DNA of 64,000 nt from Nitrosomonas sp. (GTDB taxonomy: Bacteria; Pseudomonadota; Gammaproteobacteria; Burkholderiales; Nitrosomonadaceae): NCBI GenBank assembly GCA_024281825.1, contig JAMWZY010000002.1, positions 124,001-188,000 of the forward strand, in the 5' to 3' direction. This document shows, piece by piece, positions 18,132 through 26,801 of the stretch. Positions within the stretch are counted from its first letter, which is position 1, and every line of letters starts with the position of its first letter. The translations under genes were made by a program, and so were the position numbers. The notes below the pieces were generated by a model, which was not told the origin of the DNA, did not search any database, and worked only from the letters and a program-made list of their open reading frames with translations.

Positions 18132-19291
18132 GATGCAATCAATTCACGCAGTGTTTGTCCCAAACACTCAATATCCTGTGGTTGATGCATCGCGGAAAGT
18201 GAAATCCGTAAACGTGCCGTACCTTGTGGTACCGTCGGTGGACGAATTGCGGGAACTAAAATACCGCGCTCTCGTAATGCTTCACTAAGCTGAACTACCT
18301 GCTCATTGTCACCCACCAAAAGAGGTTGAATTGGTGTTTCTGAAGCCATGAGCCGCCACGATAGAGATTTCAGTTCTTCCCGCAATTGCATAATATTACG
18401 TATCAAAGCTTGGCGCCGCCAATCTTCTTGTTCTATTAACTTCAAACTAACCAATAATGCTTGCGATAGTAGTACTGGCGCCGCTGTCGTATAAATATAG
18501 CTGCGTGCCGACTGTATCAGCATCTCTACCACTTCCACTTGTGCTGCCACAAATGCTCCAAATACACCGGCTGCTTTCCCTAGTGTTGCCATGTACACAA
18601 CATTGGTCGAATGTTTCACACTGTGGCCCTCGAAAAACAAGCTGCCACGTCCTTGCTTACCCAATACACCAAATCCATGCGCGTCATCCAACAATAACAT
18701 CGCATGATATTGTTCGCATAATGCAATCAATTCAGGAATAGGCGCTCTATCCCCTTCCATGCTAAAAACTGTATCACTAATCACCAACTTGCGTTTTGCA
18801 CGGGACGCTGCCAGTCGTTGTTGCAGCGTCACTAGATCCAAATGCGGATATCGAATAAATGCTGCACGTGACAAAAGCGCCGCATCATTCAATGAAGCAT
18901 GATTCAATTTATCAGCAAATATTGCATCTTCACGCCCCACTAACGCGGTAATGACGCCAATATTGGCCATATATCCGGTAGAAAATAACAAAGCTGCAGG
19001 AAATCCAACAAATTGCGCTAGCGCATACTCTAATTCGTGATGCACGCTGAAATGACCATACAACATATGTGATGCTCCTGCACCCACACCAAACCGTTGT
19101 GCTCCCTTACAAGCAGCTTGTACTAAATCTGGATGATTCGCTAATCCCAGATAATCATTGCTGGCAAATGTAAGATACCCACGCTGATCAATCGTAATAT
19201 GGCTGCCATGCGGACTATCAACAACAGAACGAACTCGCCATAGAGATTTTTTCTCGCGAACTCGAAGTTGTTCAGCTAAATCAGGAAACAT
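18128..19291 (-). CDS. bioF: 8-amino-7-oxononanoate synthase
   Basis: A 387-aa PLP enzyme of the alpha-oxoamine synthase family. The DAHG motif is at about 203-206, and the PLP-binding lysine is Lys239 in ATLGKAAG. It condenses pimeloyl-ACP with L-alanine, releasing CO2. Three bases separate it from bioB, and it overlaps bioH by 4 nt, so it is a core operon gene. Confidence 0.96.
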   Translation of the reverse strand: MFPDLAEQLRVREKKSLWRVRSVVDSPHGSHITIDQRGYLTFASNDYLGLANHPDLVQAACKGAQRFGVGAGASHMLYGHFSVHHELEYALAQFVGFPAALLFSTGYMANIGVITALVGREDAIFADKLNHASLNDAALLSRAAFIRYPHLDLVTLQQRLAASRAKRKLVISDTVFSMEGDRAPIPELIALCEQYHAMLLLDDAHGFGVLGKQGRGSLFFEGHSVKHSTNVVYMATLGKAAGVFGAFVAAQVEVVEMLIQSARSYIYTTAAPVLLSQALLVSLKLIEQEDWRRQALIRNIMQLREELKSLSWRLMASETPIQPLLVGDNEQVVQLSEALRERGILVPAIRPPTVPQGTARLRISLSAMHQPQDIECLGQTLRELIAS

Positions 19292-19294
19292 AAA

Positions 19295-20299
19295 TTACAA
19301 CGCGTGCAATCCCAATTTACTAAGCAATGCTTGATCACGATCGGCTTCCGGATTGGCTGTTGTTAGTAGCTTATCGCCATAAAAAATTGAATTTGCTCCT
19401 GCCAAGAAACAGAGTGCTTGCACCGCTTCAGACATTTCTTGTCTGCCAGCAGATAACCGCACCATCGCTTTAGGCATGGTAATACGTGCGGCAGCAATTG
19501 TGCGTACAAACTCCAAGGGATCCAATGTATCAGTCCCATACAACGGTGTTCCTCTAACTTGTACAAGATGATTAATCGGTACTGATTCGGGATAAGGATT
19601 CAAATTTGCTAATTGTGCGATCAAGCCCGCGCGCGATCGGCGAGTCTCGCCCATACCCACAATACCGCCACAACATACGTTAATTCCCGCATCACGCACT
19701 TGCTGAAGCGTATCAAGACGATCTTCGTATTGACGTGTAGTGATGATTTCCTCGTAAAACTCCGGCGCGGTATCCAGGTTATGATTGTAATAATCCAGGC
19801 CGGCTTCACGCAACTGCTGCGCTTGCCCATCTTTAAGCATGCCAAGTGTTGCACAGGTTTCCATTCCCAAAGCTTTAACAGCTCGCACCATTTCGGTCAT
19901 TTTCTCAATATCACGTTGCTTTGGACCACGCCAAGCAGCGCCCATGCAAAAACGCGAAGCCCCTTTTTCCTTGGCAGTCATTGCAGCCATCACTACCTCA
20001 TCTATTGATAACATCGCTTGATTGTCCACGCCGGTATGATACCGTGCCGCTTGTGGGCAATAACTGCAATCTTCTGGGCAACCACCTGTTTTCACTGAGA
20101 TCAAAGTTGATAACTGCACGCCATTGGCATCGTGATATTGTCGATGAACACTCTGTGCCCGAAAAAGCAAGTCGTTAAACGGTGTATCCAACACCGCTTC
20201 AATATCGGTCACACTCCAATTTAACGCATCTTGTGTTTTTCCAGATATATTGATCAAGTCGTCGTATTTTTCCTGAGCTGTCAATGAATTCAGAGTCAT
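19295..20299 (-). CDS. bioB: Biotin synthase
   Basis: 334 aa from the ATG at 20299; an in-frame TTG at 20356 would add 19 unconserved residues. The radical-SAM triad CPEDCSYC has Cys74, Cys78 and Cys81. The protein also carries the BioB-specific residues for the auxiliary [2Fe-2S] cluster that donates sulfur. It inserts sulfur into dethiobiotin. First gene of bioBFHCD. bioA, needed for the DAPA aminotransferase step, is not in this cluster. Confidence 0.96.
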   Translation of the reverse strand: MTLNSLTAQEKYDDLINISGKTQDALNWSVTDIEAVLDTPFNDLLFRAQSVHRQYHDANGVQLSTLISVKTGGCPEDCSYCPQAARYHTGVDNQAMLSIDEVVMAAMTAKEKGASRFCMGAAWRGPKQRDIEKMTEMVRAVKALGMETCATLGMLKDGQAQQLREAGLDYYNHNLDTAPEFYEEIITTRQYEDRLDTLQQVRDAGINVCCGGIVGMGETRRSRAGLIAQLANLNPYPESVPINHLVQVRGTPLYGTDTLDPLEFVRTIAAARITMPKAMVRLSAGRQEMSEAVQALCFLAGANSIFYGDKLLTTANPEADRDQALLSKLGLHAL

Positions 20300-20361
20300 G
20301 CTGATATACCTGCCATTTAGATAATGTGCTTTAAAAGTTATTTTGTGTCTGATCAACTGGA

Positions 20362-20390
20362 ATGATCATGGATTCGTAGTATGCTGTCAA
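20362..20390 (-). promoter_or_regulatory. Probable sigma-70 promoter of the biotin operon
   Basis: On the minus strand a perfect -35 TTGACA (20385-20390) is followed after 17 bp by GATCAT (20362-20367), which keeps four of six -10 bases. It lies 60-90 bp upstream of the bioB start, in the bioB-comF divergent region. No biotin operator was recognised, and the BirA in this window lacks a DNA-binding domain. Confidence 0.5.
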
Positions 20391-20427
20391 TTTTTACGCG
20401 GCATTTTAATCTTTTGGATAAATTCCA

Positions 20428-21114
20428 ATGAAATTATTTACCGACTGTAATTGCATCTTATGCGGTGCAACCACATCAGAAGACTTATGCTTGCCATGTG
20501 AAATGGAATTGCCCCGACTTCCTAACAATTGCTGCCCTATCTGTCTGCGGCCAGTACCGACAGCAGAGATTTGCGGCACATGTTTGAGAAACCCTCCCGC
20601 TTTCACGCGAACCATTGCTGCTATGCGCTATACTTTTCCAATCGATGCTTTAGTTCGATCCCTAAAATATCAATCCAATTTTGCTATCGCACCGATTCTA
20701 GCAAACTTGCTTTTGAAGCAATTTAAGATCTCATTGCAGCATCGCCCTGATATTATATTGCCGATGCCATTACATCCGACTCGATTACGAGAACGGGGTT
20801 TTAATCAGGCAATTGAATTAGGCCGATTAATTACAAAAAAACTAAAAATTCCTTTATTAATCAACCATTGCTATCGCATACGACATACAATGCCACAAAC
20901 CGATTTACCGTGGTCAGAACGGCGGAAAAACGTACACAAAGTGTTTCAATGCGATCTTGATCTTTCGGGTCAACATGTTGCAATCATTGACGATGTCATG
21001 ACTACTGGCGCAACACTAAACGAATTAGCTAAAGTATTACGTCAACAGGGCGCGGACGAAATCAGTAATTGGGTAATCGCCAGAACATTACCTGATAAAC
21101 ATATAATCGAATAA
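20428..21114 (+). CDS. comF: ComF-family phosphoribosyltransferase-like protein
   Basis: 228 aa. Four CxxC pairs in the first 55 residues form a zinc-ribbon pair, followed by a phosphoribosyltransferase-type domain with the PRPP loop VAIIDDVMTTGAT near 185-197. ComF/GntX proteins take part in natural-transformation DNA uptake or processing in several bacteria. This role would fit the type IV pilus genes in the same window, but is inferred. It is divergent from bioB and followed 29 bp later by trmL. Confidence 0.88.
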   Translation: MKLFTDCNCILCGATTSEDLCLPCEMELPRLPNNCCPICLRPVPTAEICGTCLRNPPAFTRTIAAMRYTFPIDALVRSLKYQSNFAIAPILANLLLKQFKISLQHRPDIILPMPLHPTRLRERGFNQAIELGRLITKKLKIPLLINHCYRIRHTMPQTDLPWSERRKNVHKVFQCDLDLSGQHVAIIDDVMTTGATLNELAKVLRQQGADEISNWVIARTLPDKHIIE

Positions 21115-21143
21115 TATACTGGTTCATCGCAATCGTCATTCTT

Positions 21144-21608
21144 ATGTTTAACATCGTTTTGTATCAACCTGAAATTCCACCCAATACGGGCAACATTATT
21201 CGATTATGCGCCAATACTGGTATGCAATTACACTTGATTAAACCTTTAGGATTCCCACTCAAGGACAAGCAACTACTGCGCGCGGGTTTAGATTATCATG
21301 AATTTGCCACAATCAATGTTCACGAAAACTGGCAAAACTGTTGTGCAGTCTTGCAAAATAACCGGATATTTGCCATCACAACCAAAGGCTCACAACGCTA
21401 CGATTACATTAGTTACAGGAAAGGTGATAGTTTCTTATTTGGTGCAGAAACATCTGGTTTACCACCACATCTTCTAGAGTCATTTTCTACCGAACAGCGA
21501 ATACGTATACCTATGGTTGCCACTAGCCGCAGCTTGAATTTATCCAACAGCGTCGCCGTTATAGCTTATGAAGCTTGGAAGCAAATAAATTTTGCACCAG
21601 TTAAGTAA
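21144..21608 (+). CDS. trmL: tRNA (cytidine/uridine-34 2'-O)-methyltransferase
   Basis: A 154-aa SPOUT-class methyltransferase with the trefoil-knot motifs LYQPEIPPNTGNIIRLCANT near the N terminus and RIPMV...SLNLSNSVAV near the C terminus. TrmL dimers methylate the wobble ribose of tRNA-Leu isoacceptors. Length and motifs fit the TrmL/CspR subfamily. It is probably co-transcribed with comF. Confidence 0.94.
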   Translation: MFNIVLYQPEIPPNTGNIIRLCANTGMQLHLIKPLGFPLKDKQLLRAGLDYHEFATINVHENWQNCCAVLQNNRIFAITTKGSQRYDYISYRKGDSFLFGAETSGLPPHLLESFSTEQRIRIPMVATSRSLNLSNSVAVIAYEAWKQINFAPVK

Positions 21609-21627
21609 AGAAGAAATACTCACCAAA

Positions 21628-23724
21628 TTACTGCAGATTTAATGTCTCGCTGAGAATACGCGGTGTAACAAAAATCAGTAATTCACGCTTATTATCAACT
21701 CTGACGGTGTTACGGAAAATGTGCCCTATTACTGGAATATCCCCTAGAAAAGGTACTTTGTTAACAACAACATTCTCAGTACGATCAAAAATACCGCCAA
21801 TAACTACAGTCCCACCATTCTCCACCAAAACTTTGGTAGTCACCTGCTTAGTATTGATTGGTGGCGGCAAGAATTGGTTCAGAGGTGTACCAATTTTGTC
21901 TTGGTTCACATTAAGTTCCATATCAATTTGACCATTATACGTAATTAACGGCTTAACTTTCAGCCGTAAAGTTGCATCCATAAATCGAATGCTGGTCGCA
22001 CCACTACTGGTTGCTTGCTGATAGGGCACACGATCACCTTGTTCAATAATAGCCTCAATCCCATGCGCAGTTACGACACGAGGACTAGCAATAACCCTCC
22101 CTTTATTATCCGTTTCCAAAGCCGACAATTCCAGATTGATCAAACGACCATTATTGAATTTCATCAAACTCAACCCCAGTGCTGCTGGTCCACCTAATAA
22201 GCCTGTCGCAGCCGCCGCGGGCAAATTAACATTGAGATTATTAGGGCCGGCTGCACCTCCTCCACCCGCCAAAGTACTCGATCCAGCGAGATTCCCTGAT
22301 GCACCAAAACCATAACCACCAACATCTGTTGAGTTCTGTATTCCAAAGCGCGCACCCAGGCTACGACTAAAAGTATCTATCGCTTCTACGATACGCGCTT
22401 CAATTACTACCTGCCGCTCAAATACATCAAGCTTCTCAATTCGCTTCCTGATTTCGGCCAATCGCACCGGAATATCGGTAATCGTAATTGTATTACTGAT
22501 TTCATCCAAACTAATCGTGCCGCGTTTACTGATCATTCCTTCAAATGTCAGTGAGTTAACCCGACGATGATTCAAATGAAATATTTCACTGCGCAGGGGC
22601 TCCATGTCAGCAACCTGTAATTGCGCTTCCAAATCGAGTAACTCACGATCCGCCATTTCCTTACGAGGCGCCACAAAAATGACATTCCCGGAACGACGTT
22701 TATCTAGTCCGTGTACTTGCAATACGATATCAAGCGCTTGATCCCAAGGTACGTCTCTCAGTCGCAAGGTTAGATTTCCACCAACCGAATCGCTGGCAAT
22801 AATATTGATATTGGTAAAGTCAGCAATAACTTGCAAAATTGCCCGAACCTCAACATCTTGGAAATTAAGAGAGAGTCGCTCACCAGTGTACCCTCCGGTA
22901 GCGCGTTTTCTTTTTTCAATCTCTTCTTCATCATTACTTAGTGCTCTTACCTCAAGCACAAACTGTGTTCCTGACTGTCTCGCCGAATGCTCCCAGCGAC
23001 CGTGCGGCTTAACAATCATACGGACGTTATCGCCCGTTCTTGTCGTTTCAATGGTTTGAATCGGTGTAGCAAAATCCAAAACATCCAAGCGTCTTGCCAA
23101 ACTATCTGGCAAAAAGGTATCCACAAAATCCACAAGAACTACATCGCCTTGTTGTTTCACATCCACATTGGCATTAGTTTTGGTCATATCAACGACTACT
23201 CGGCCTTCCCCCAATGTACCACGGCGAAAATCAATATCACGTAAACTGTTGATTTGCTTTTGCGGCACAGCTTCCGCAATCCTAACAGGTGAAACCCTCG
23301 TTTGTTTAGTAGGAGCAGCAGCAAGTCTTATAAACAACAAATTATCTCTAATCTGAATATCATGCTGCATTAATTTTGCCAAATTCAATACTATTCTAGT
23401 ACGATCACCTACCTGAACAACATTGATACTCCGCAGATCACCTTCGAGTGATTCCTGATAATTTTTCCCAATACCATTAGAGACTTGGTGTAAATCGAAA
23501 TAAATGCGAAATGGGTTATTTAATGCAACACCAACAGGAACTGCGGGCAATCCTTGCTCAAGTGTTAATTTAGCGACGATTTCACCACTTTGTCCATTCG
23601 ATATACTGATTGAACGAAGTGTATTTGAGAAATATGGAGAAGATTGGATTTGCTCAGCAGCAGTTAATCCATTAAAAGACAGTAAAAATAAAGTGACTAC
23701 GTGTATCAGACTATTTTTTTTCAT
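21628..23724 (-). CDS. pilQ: Type IV pilus secretin PilQ
   Basis: 698 aa with an N-terminal signal peptide (about 1-23). Two AMIN-like peptidoglycan-binding regions follow in the first 270 residues, then the secretin/TonB short N-terminal domain starting near GERLSLNFQDVEVRAILQ, an N1-like domain, and the C-terminal secretin beta-barrel. The barrel contains a Gly/Ala-rich loop and the conserved VPFLGDIPVIGHIFR segment. It forms the outer-membrane gate through which the pilus passes. Last gene of pilMNOPQ, 22 bp after pilP. Confidence 0.96.
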   Translation of the reverse strand: MKKNSLIHVVTLFLLSFNGLTAAEQIQSSPYFSNTLRSISISNGQSGEIVAKLTLEQGLPAVPVGVALNNPFRIYFDLHQVSNGIGKNYQESLEGDLRSINVVQVGDRTRIVLNLAKLMQHDIQIRDNLLFIRLAAAPTKQTRVSPVRIAEAVPQKQINSLRDIDFRRGTLGEGRVVVDMTKTNANVDVKQQGDVVLVDFVDTFLPDSLARRLDVLDFATPIQTIETTRTGDNVRMIVKPHGRWEHSARQSGTQFVLEVRALSNDEEEIEKRKRATGGYTGERLSLNFQDVEVRAILQVIADFTNINIIASDSVGGNLTLRLRDVPWDQALDIVLQVHGLDKRRSGNVIFVAPRKEMADRELLDLEAQLQVADMEPLRSEIFHLNHRRVNSLTFEGMISKRGTISLDEISNTITITDIPVRLAEIRKRIEKLDVFERQVVIEARIVEAIDTFSRSLGARFGIQNSTDVGGYGFGASGNLAGSSTLAGGGGAAGPNNLNVNLPAAAATGLLGGPAALGLSLMKFNNGRLINLELSALETDNKGRVIASPRVVTAHGIEAIIEQGDRVPYQQATSSGATSIRFMDATLRLKVKPLITYNGQIDMELNVNQDKIGTPLNQFLPPPINTKQVTTKVLVENGGTVVIGGIFDRTENVVVNKVPFLGDIPVIGHIFRNTVRVDNKRELLIFVTPRILSETLNLQ

Positions 23725-23746
23725 CGCTCACAATGAAACATGAATT

Positions 23747-24259
23747 TTAGTTCTTCAATATAAGGGCGCTTTGTTTCTCAACCCACTCAGTAGTACCGTT
23801 CTGTACAATCTCTTTTAAACTAACTTCCATTTCTGAAATGGCTTCTATCTTTCCAAAATTATGTCCTAAATGGTTACCTTTCTTGACGCGATGCAAGATC
23901 CCATCAGGTGATTTAATCAAAGCAAAAACCATACTATCTTGTTGCAAAGAACCAACTAAAGATAAGCTTTCGAGCGGGTAAGATTCTAAAATTTCTTTTT
24001 GTCGATTGAGATCAGGGCTGATCCCATTTGATACATTTTGTGTTTGGCCATTTGCACGAGGTACAAATGGATCGGAAATATCGAAGGCTTGGTAAATAAA
24101 GGATCTATGTGATTTTACCTCAGGCAGAGGGTCAATCTTCCCTTGCAAACCACTCGAGGAATCATTCACAAATGATTCAAGGTCACTATAATCGGTCGAA
24201 CTACAAGCTGTCATCATTGTCACAATAATAAGCAGTAATAGTAAAAACACAGTGCGCAT
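23747..24259 (-). CDS. pilP: Type IV pilus lipoprotein PilP
   Basis: 170 aa. The signal peptide ends in a lipobox (MTAC) with Cys19 as the lipidation site. The C-terminal beta domain contains LESLSLVGSLQQ and VKKGNHLGHNFG, which are PilP hallmarks. It is anchored in the inner membrane and links the PilNO heterodimer to the PilQ secretin through the periplasm. It lies 6 bp after pilO. Confidence 0.95.
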   Translation of the reverse strand: MRTVFLLLLLIIVTMMTACSSTDYSDLESFVNDSSSGLQGKIDPLPEVKSHRSFIYQAFDISDPFVPRANGQTQNVSNGISPDLNRQKEILESYPLESLSLVGSLQQDSMVFALIKSPDGILHRVKKGNHLGHNFGKIEAISEMEVSLKEIVQNGTTEWVEKQSALILKN

Positions 24260-24265
24260 AATAAT

Positions 24266-24877
24266 TCATTTTCCTATGGTTTGCTTCGCTATTTCTTCAT
24301 CGTCCAAGTAACGAAAAGTCTTGGCAATGGCGTCCAATACTAGTTTTCCATCATTTCCAGGAACAATATTGATATCATTAAGTGTTACAATACGTGGTAA
24401 TTTTGCAACATCGCTAGCAAAGGCCCCGATGTCGTGATAACCGCCGATCACTTTAACAGCGATTGGAAGCTCCGCGTAAAACGCATTAATTGATTCTTTT
24501 TCTGCTGGTTTAAACAGCTCAAATTGCAATCCGCGACCCAGTCCAGCCTGATTAATATCGACTAACAAACCTTCCATCTCTGATTTATCTGGTAATTGTC
24601 GCAACAAAGTACTCAATGATTGCTCAATATCTTTCAACTGTTGCCGCAGCCCGGGCAAATTAATAACGCTATGTTTCTTAGCTAAATAAGTCGTTTTTAA
24701 CGTCTCCTCCTCAGCTTCGGCATTTTCCAGTTCTTGCATCTGATCACTCCAAACATAGAAATACCCACCGATCACGATTCCTATGAAGAGTATAATTAAT
24801 GCGATCACCTTGAATACAATAGGCCACTCTCCGGCCTTATTGATATCAAGCTGGCGCAATTCAACCATTAGATCCAT
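24266..24877 (-). CDS. pilO: Type IV pilus inner-membrane protein PilO
   Basis: 203 aa. One transmembrane helix (about 21-46), a periplasmic coiled coil (about 48-95) and a ferredoxin-like domain containing the conserved FELFKPAEKESINAFYAELP-type segment. It pairs with PilN and binds PilP in the alignment subcomplex. It follows pilN by 56 bp. Confidence 0.95.
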   Translation of the reverse strand: MDLMVELRQLDINKAGEWPIVFKVIALIILFIGIVIGGYFYVWSDQMQELENAEAEEETLKTTYLAKKHSVINLPGLRQQLKDIEQSLSTLLRQLPDKSEMEGLLVDINQAGLGRGLQFELFKPAEKESINAFYAELPIAVKVIGGYHDIGAFASDVAKLPRIVTLNDINIVPGNDGKLVLDAIAKTFRYLDDEEIAKQTIGK

Positions 24878-24933
24878 GTTCTCACTACCCTTAATTAAAT
24901 TACAGAATTAAGTAAGCTCACTCAATTTGCCGA

Positions 24934-25488
24934 TTATTCCTCAGTATCTATTTGCTTATATTTAACTTTCATATTGAATTCATTTTGCCGTATGTTATTG
25001 ACACTAATTGCCTTAATTTCCACTAGCAATGCAGATTCAAGATGAGAAGAAGATTCGAGATTGCGCATCAGAGTAGAAATCCATGCATTGGATTGTGCAT
25101 ACCCAACTAGACTAATATCATTGCCAACCTGTTTCATGCTGCGCAGATACACCCCATCTGGCAAAAGTCTTGCGACCTGATCGAGCAAATGCACAGCGTC
25201 TGATCGACTATTTTGTAGTGTTTCAACGATTTGTTTACGTGCCAATAACTCTTGCATACGCGCTCTTATATCTTTGATTTCAAATATCTGTTTATCCAAA
25301 ATAGCAGTTTGATCAATTAAAAATTGATTACGGCGTTTTTGATAATCATTATTATCAGAGTTTATCGAGCCCCCCCCCCAAACCACTAAAACACCCAGAA
25401 AACATACAACACCAGCTAAAATAGCAATTTGTTGCTGACGCGCCTTGCGTTTTATCTCACGATGTGGAAGTAAATTAATGCGTATCAT
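24934..25488 (-). CDS. pilN: Type IV pilus inner-membrane protein PilN, with internal G10 tract
   Basis: 184 aa. The cytoplasmic N-terminal motif INLLP (4-8) inserts into PilM. A transmembrane helix (about 20-37) and a periplasmic coiled-coil/ferredoxin-like domain follow. Codons 37-40 (Trp-Gly-Gly-Gly), right after the membrane helix, are written with ten consecutive G on the coding strand (25370-25379). Losing one G gives a stop after 41 codons and gaining one after 44, so the gene is a candidate for phase variation. In the given sequence it is in the full-length ON frame. The start overlaps the pilM stop by 4 nt. Confidence 0.95.
   Translation of the reverse strand: MIRINLLPHREIKRKARQQQIAILAGVVCFLGVLVVWGGGSINSDNNDYQKRRNQFLIDQTAILDKQIFEIKDIRARMQELLARKQIVETLQNSRSDAVHLLDQVARLLPDGVYLRSMKQVGNDISLVGYAQSNAWISTLMRNLESSSHLESALLVEIKAISVNNIRQNEFNMKVKYKQIDTEE
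25370..25379 (-). repeat. Mononucleotide G10 tract inside pilN
   Basis: Ten consecutive C on the plus strand (G on the coding strand) in an AT-rich gene. The other G/C runs noticed in this window are 7-8 bases, for example in fusA, pilM, rpsE and the Nit-family gene. Its position just after the membrane helix means every frame change truncates PilN. Confidence 0.9.
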
Positions 25489-26612
25489 GACGGATCAAAG
25501 CTACGAAGTGCCAAACCACACGCAATCAATAAGGCCGGCGCATCTTGATTAAGCTGACGAGGAATGATGCGGTTCGATAGCTCCATGTTAGCAAAAGGAT
25601 TCACTGTAAAAGTACTGATTTGTGTTCGCGAGGCTATAATTTCATTAAGCTCAGCAATACCAGCACACCCCCCCGCAATGAAAATATAATTAATTTCAGT
25701 ATATTGGGTTGATGTATAAAAAAACTGAATAGCTCGCATTATTTCGATCGCTAGTGTTTCACAGAAAGGTTGCAAAACATCCGTTTTGTAATTTTCAGGC
25801 AAATTGCCGCTACGCTTAGCAAGTTCGGCTTCTTCCAGCGGAAGATTAAATTGATTAGAAATTTCCTGAGTGAGTTGATTGCCGCCAAATGGTTGATCAC
25901 GCGTATAAACCGATTCACTATTATGAAATACGTTCATTTTGATAGTCGTAGAACCAATATCAACCAACGCAATGATCTGATTCTTCCCACCGTCGGGCAA
26001 TTGACTTAAAGCCAGCTCAAAAGCTGATTGCGCTGCATAGGGCTCGATATCCATCACAAGCGTTTTGAGCCCTGCTGACAACGCTACAGCAACACGATCT
26101 TCAACTTTTTCCTTACGTGATGCTGCAATCAATACTTCTACCTCATCCGAATTTTCAGCAGCAGGACCCACGACTTGAAAATCCAGATCAACTTCATCTA
26201 AAGAAAAAGGAATATATTGACTAGCTTCATTTTCAACTTGAAAAGCCAAGTCATCTTCCCGTTGCCCCGCCGGAACATTGATCCTTTTGGTAATGACATC
26301 GGTAATGGGCAAAGCTAGAGAAACACTTTTTAACCTTGTACCCATCCTGCGCCAACCTCTTTGCAAGCACTCACTGACAACTTCCATATTGACGATGTTA
26401 CCCTCAGTTACCGCTTCTGCGGGTATTGACTCAATAACATAGCGCTCCATGCGATATAATTGATTGCCTTTACCAACGTGAGATAACTCAACCATTTTCA
26501 CTGAAGATGAACTGATATCAATACCAATCAAGGAAGGTGATTTACTTTTCAGAAAATCCAAATTAATTGAAAAATTTTCCTTGAATGTTGACATATTAGA
26601 AGCGATACTCAT
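25485..26612 (-). CDS. pilM: Type IV pilus actin-like ATPase PilM
   Basis: 375 aa, FtsA/actin fold. The first phosphate loop is in LIGIDISSSSVKMVEL near residue 28, the second nucleotide-binding loop VDIGSTTIKMNVF near 215, and the adenosine segment FIAGGCAGIAEL near 310. Cytoplasmic. It binds the PilN N-terminal peptide and connects the motor ATPases to the alignment complex. First gene of the pilMNOPQ operon and divergent from mrcA, as in many beta- and gammaproteobacteria. Confidence 0.95.
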   Translation of the reverse strand: MSIASNMSTFKENFSINLDFLKSKSPSLIGIDISSSSVKMVELSHVGKGNQLYRMERYVIESIPAEAVTEGNIVNMEVVSECLQRGWRRMGTRLKSVSLALPITDVITKRINVPAGQREDDLAFQVENEASQYIPFSLDEVDLDFQVVGPAAENSDEVEVLIAASRKEKVEDRVAVALSAGLKTLVMDIEPYAAQSAFELALSQLPDGGKNQIIALVDIGSTTIKMNVFHNSESVYTRDQPFGGNQLTQEISNQFNLPLEEAELAKRSGNLPENYKTDVLQPFCETLAIEIMRAIQFFYTSTQYTEINYIFIAGGCAGIAELNEIIASRTQISTFTVNPFANMELSNRIIPRQLNQDAPALLIACGLALRSFDPS

Positions 26613-26801
26613 AAAGTAAGCTCTTCAAAAAGTGGAAGACATATAACTGATAACCAGTTTCTGTGATTCAGTATTAAGCTGTTAGTGATAGCACAATTGA
26701 AATTTTGTCATACTCAATAAAACTTTCATTCAAAGAAAAACAACATATTACCCCCTTAACTATTCATATTACCCATTGCATTTTTCAATAAGCTCATACT
26801 C

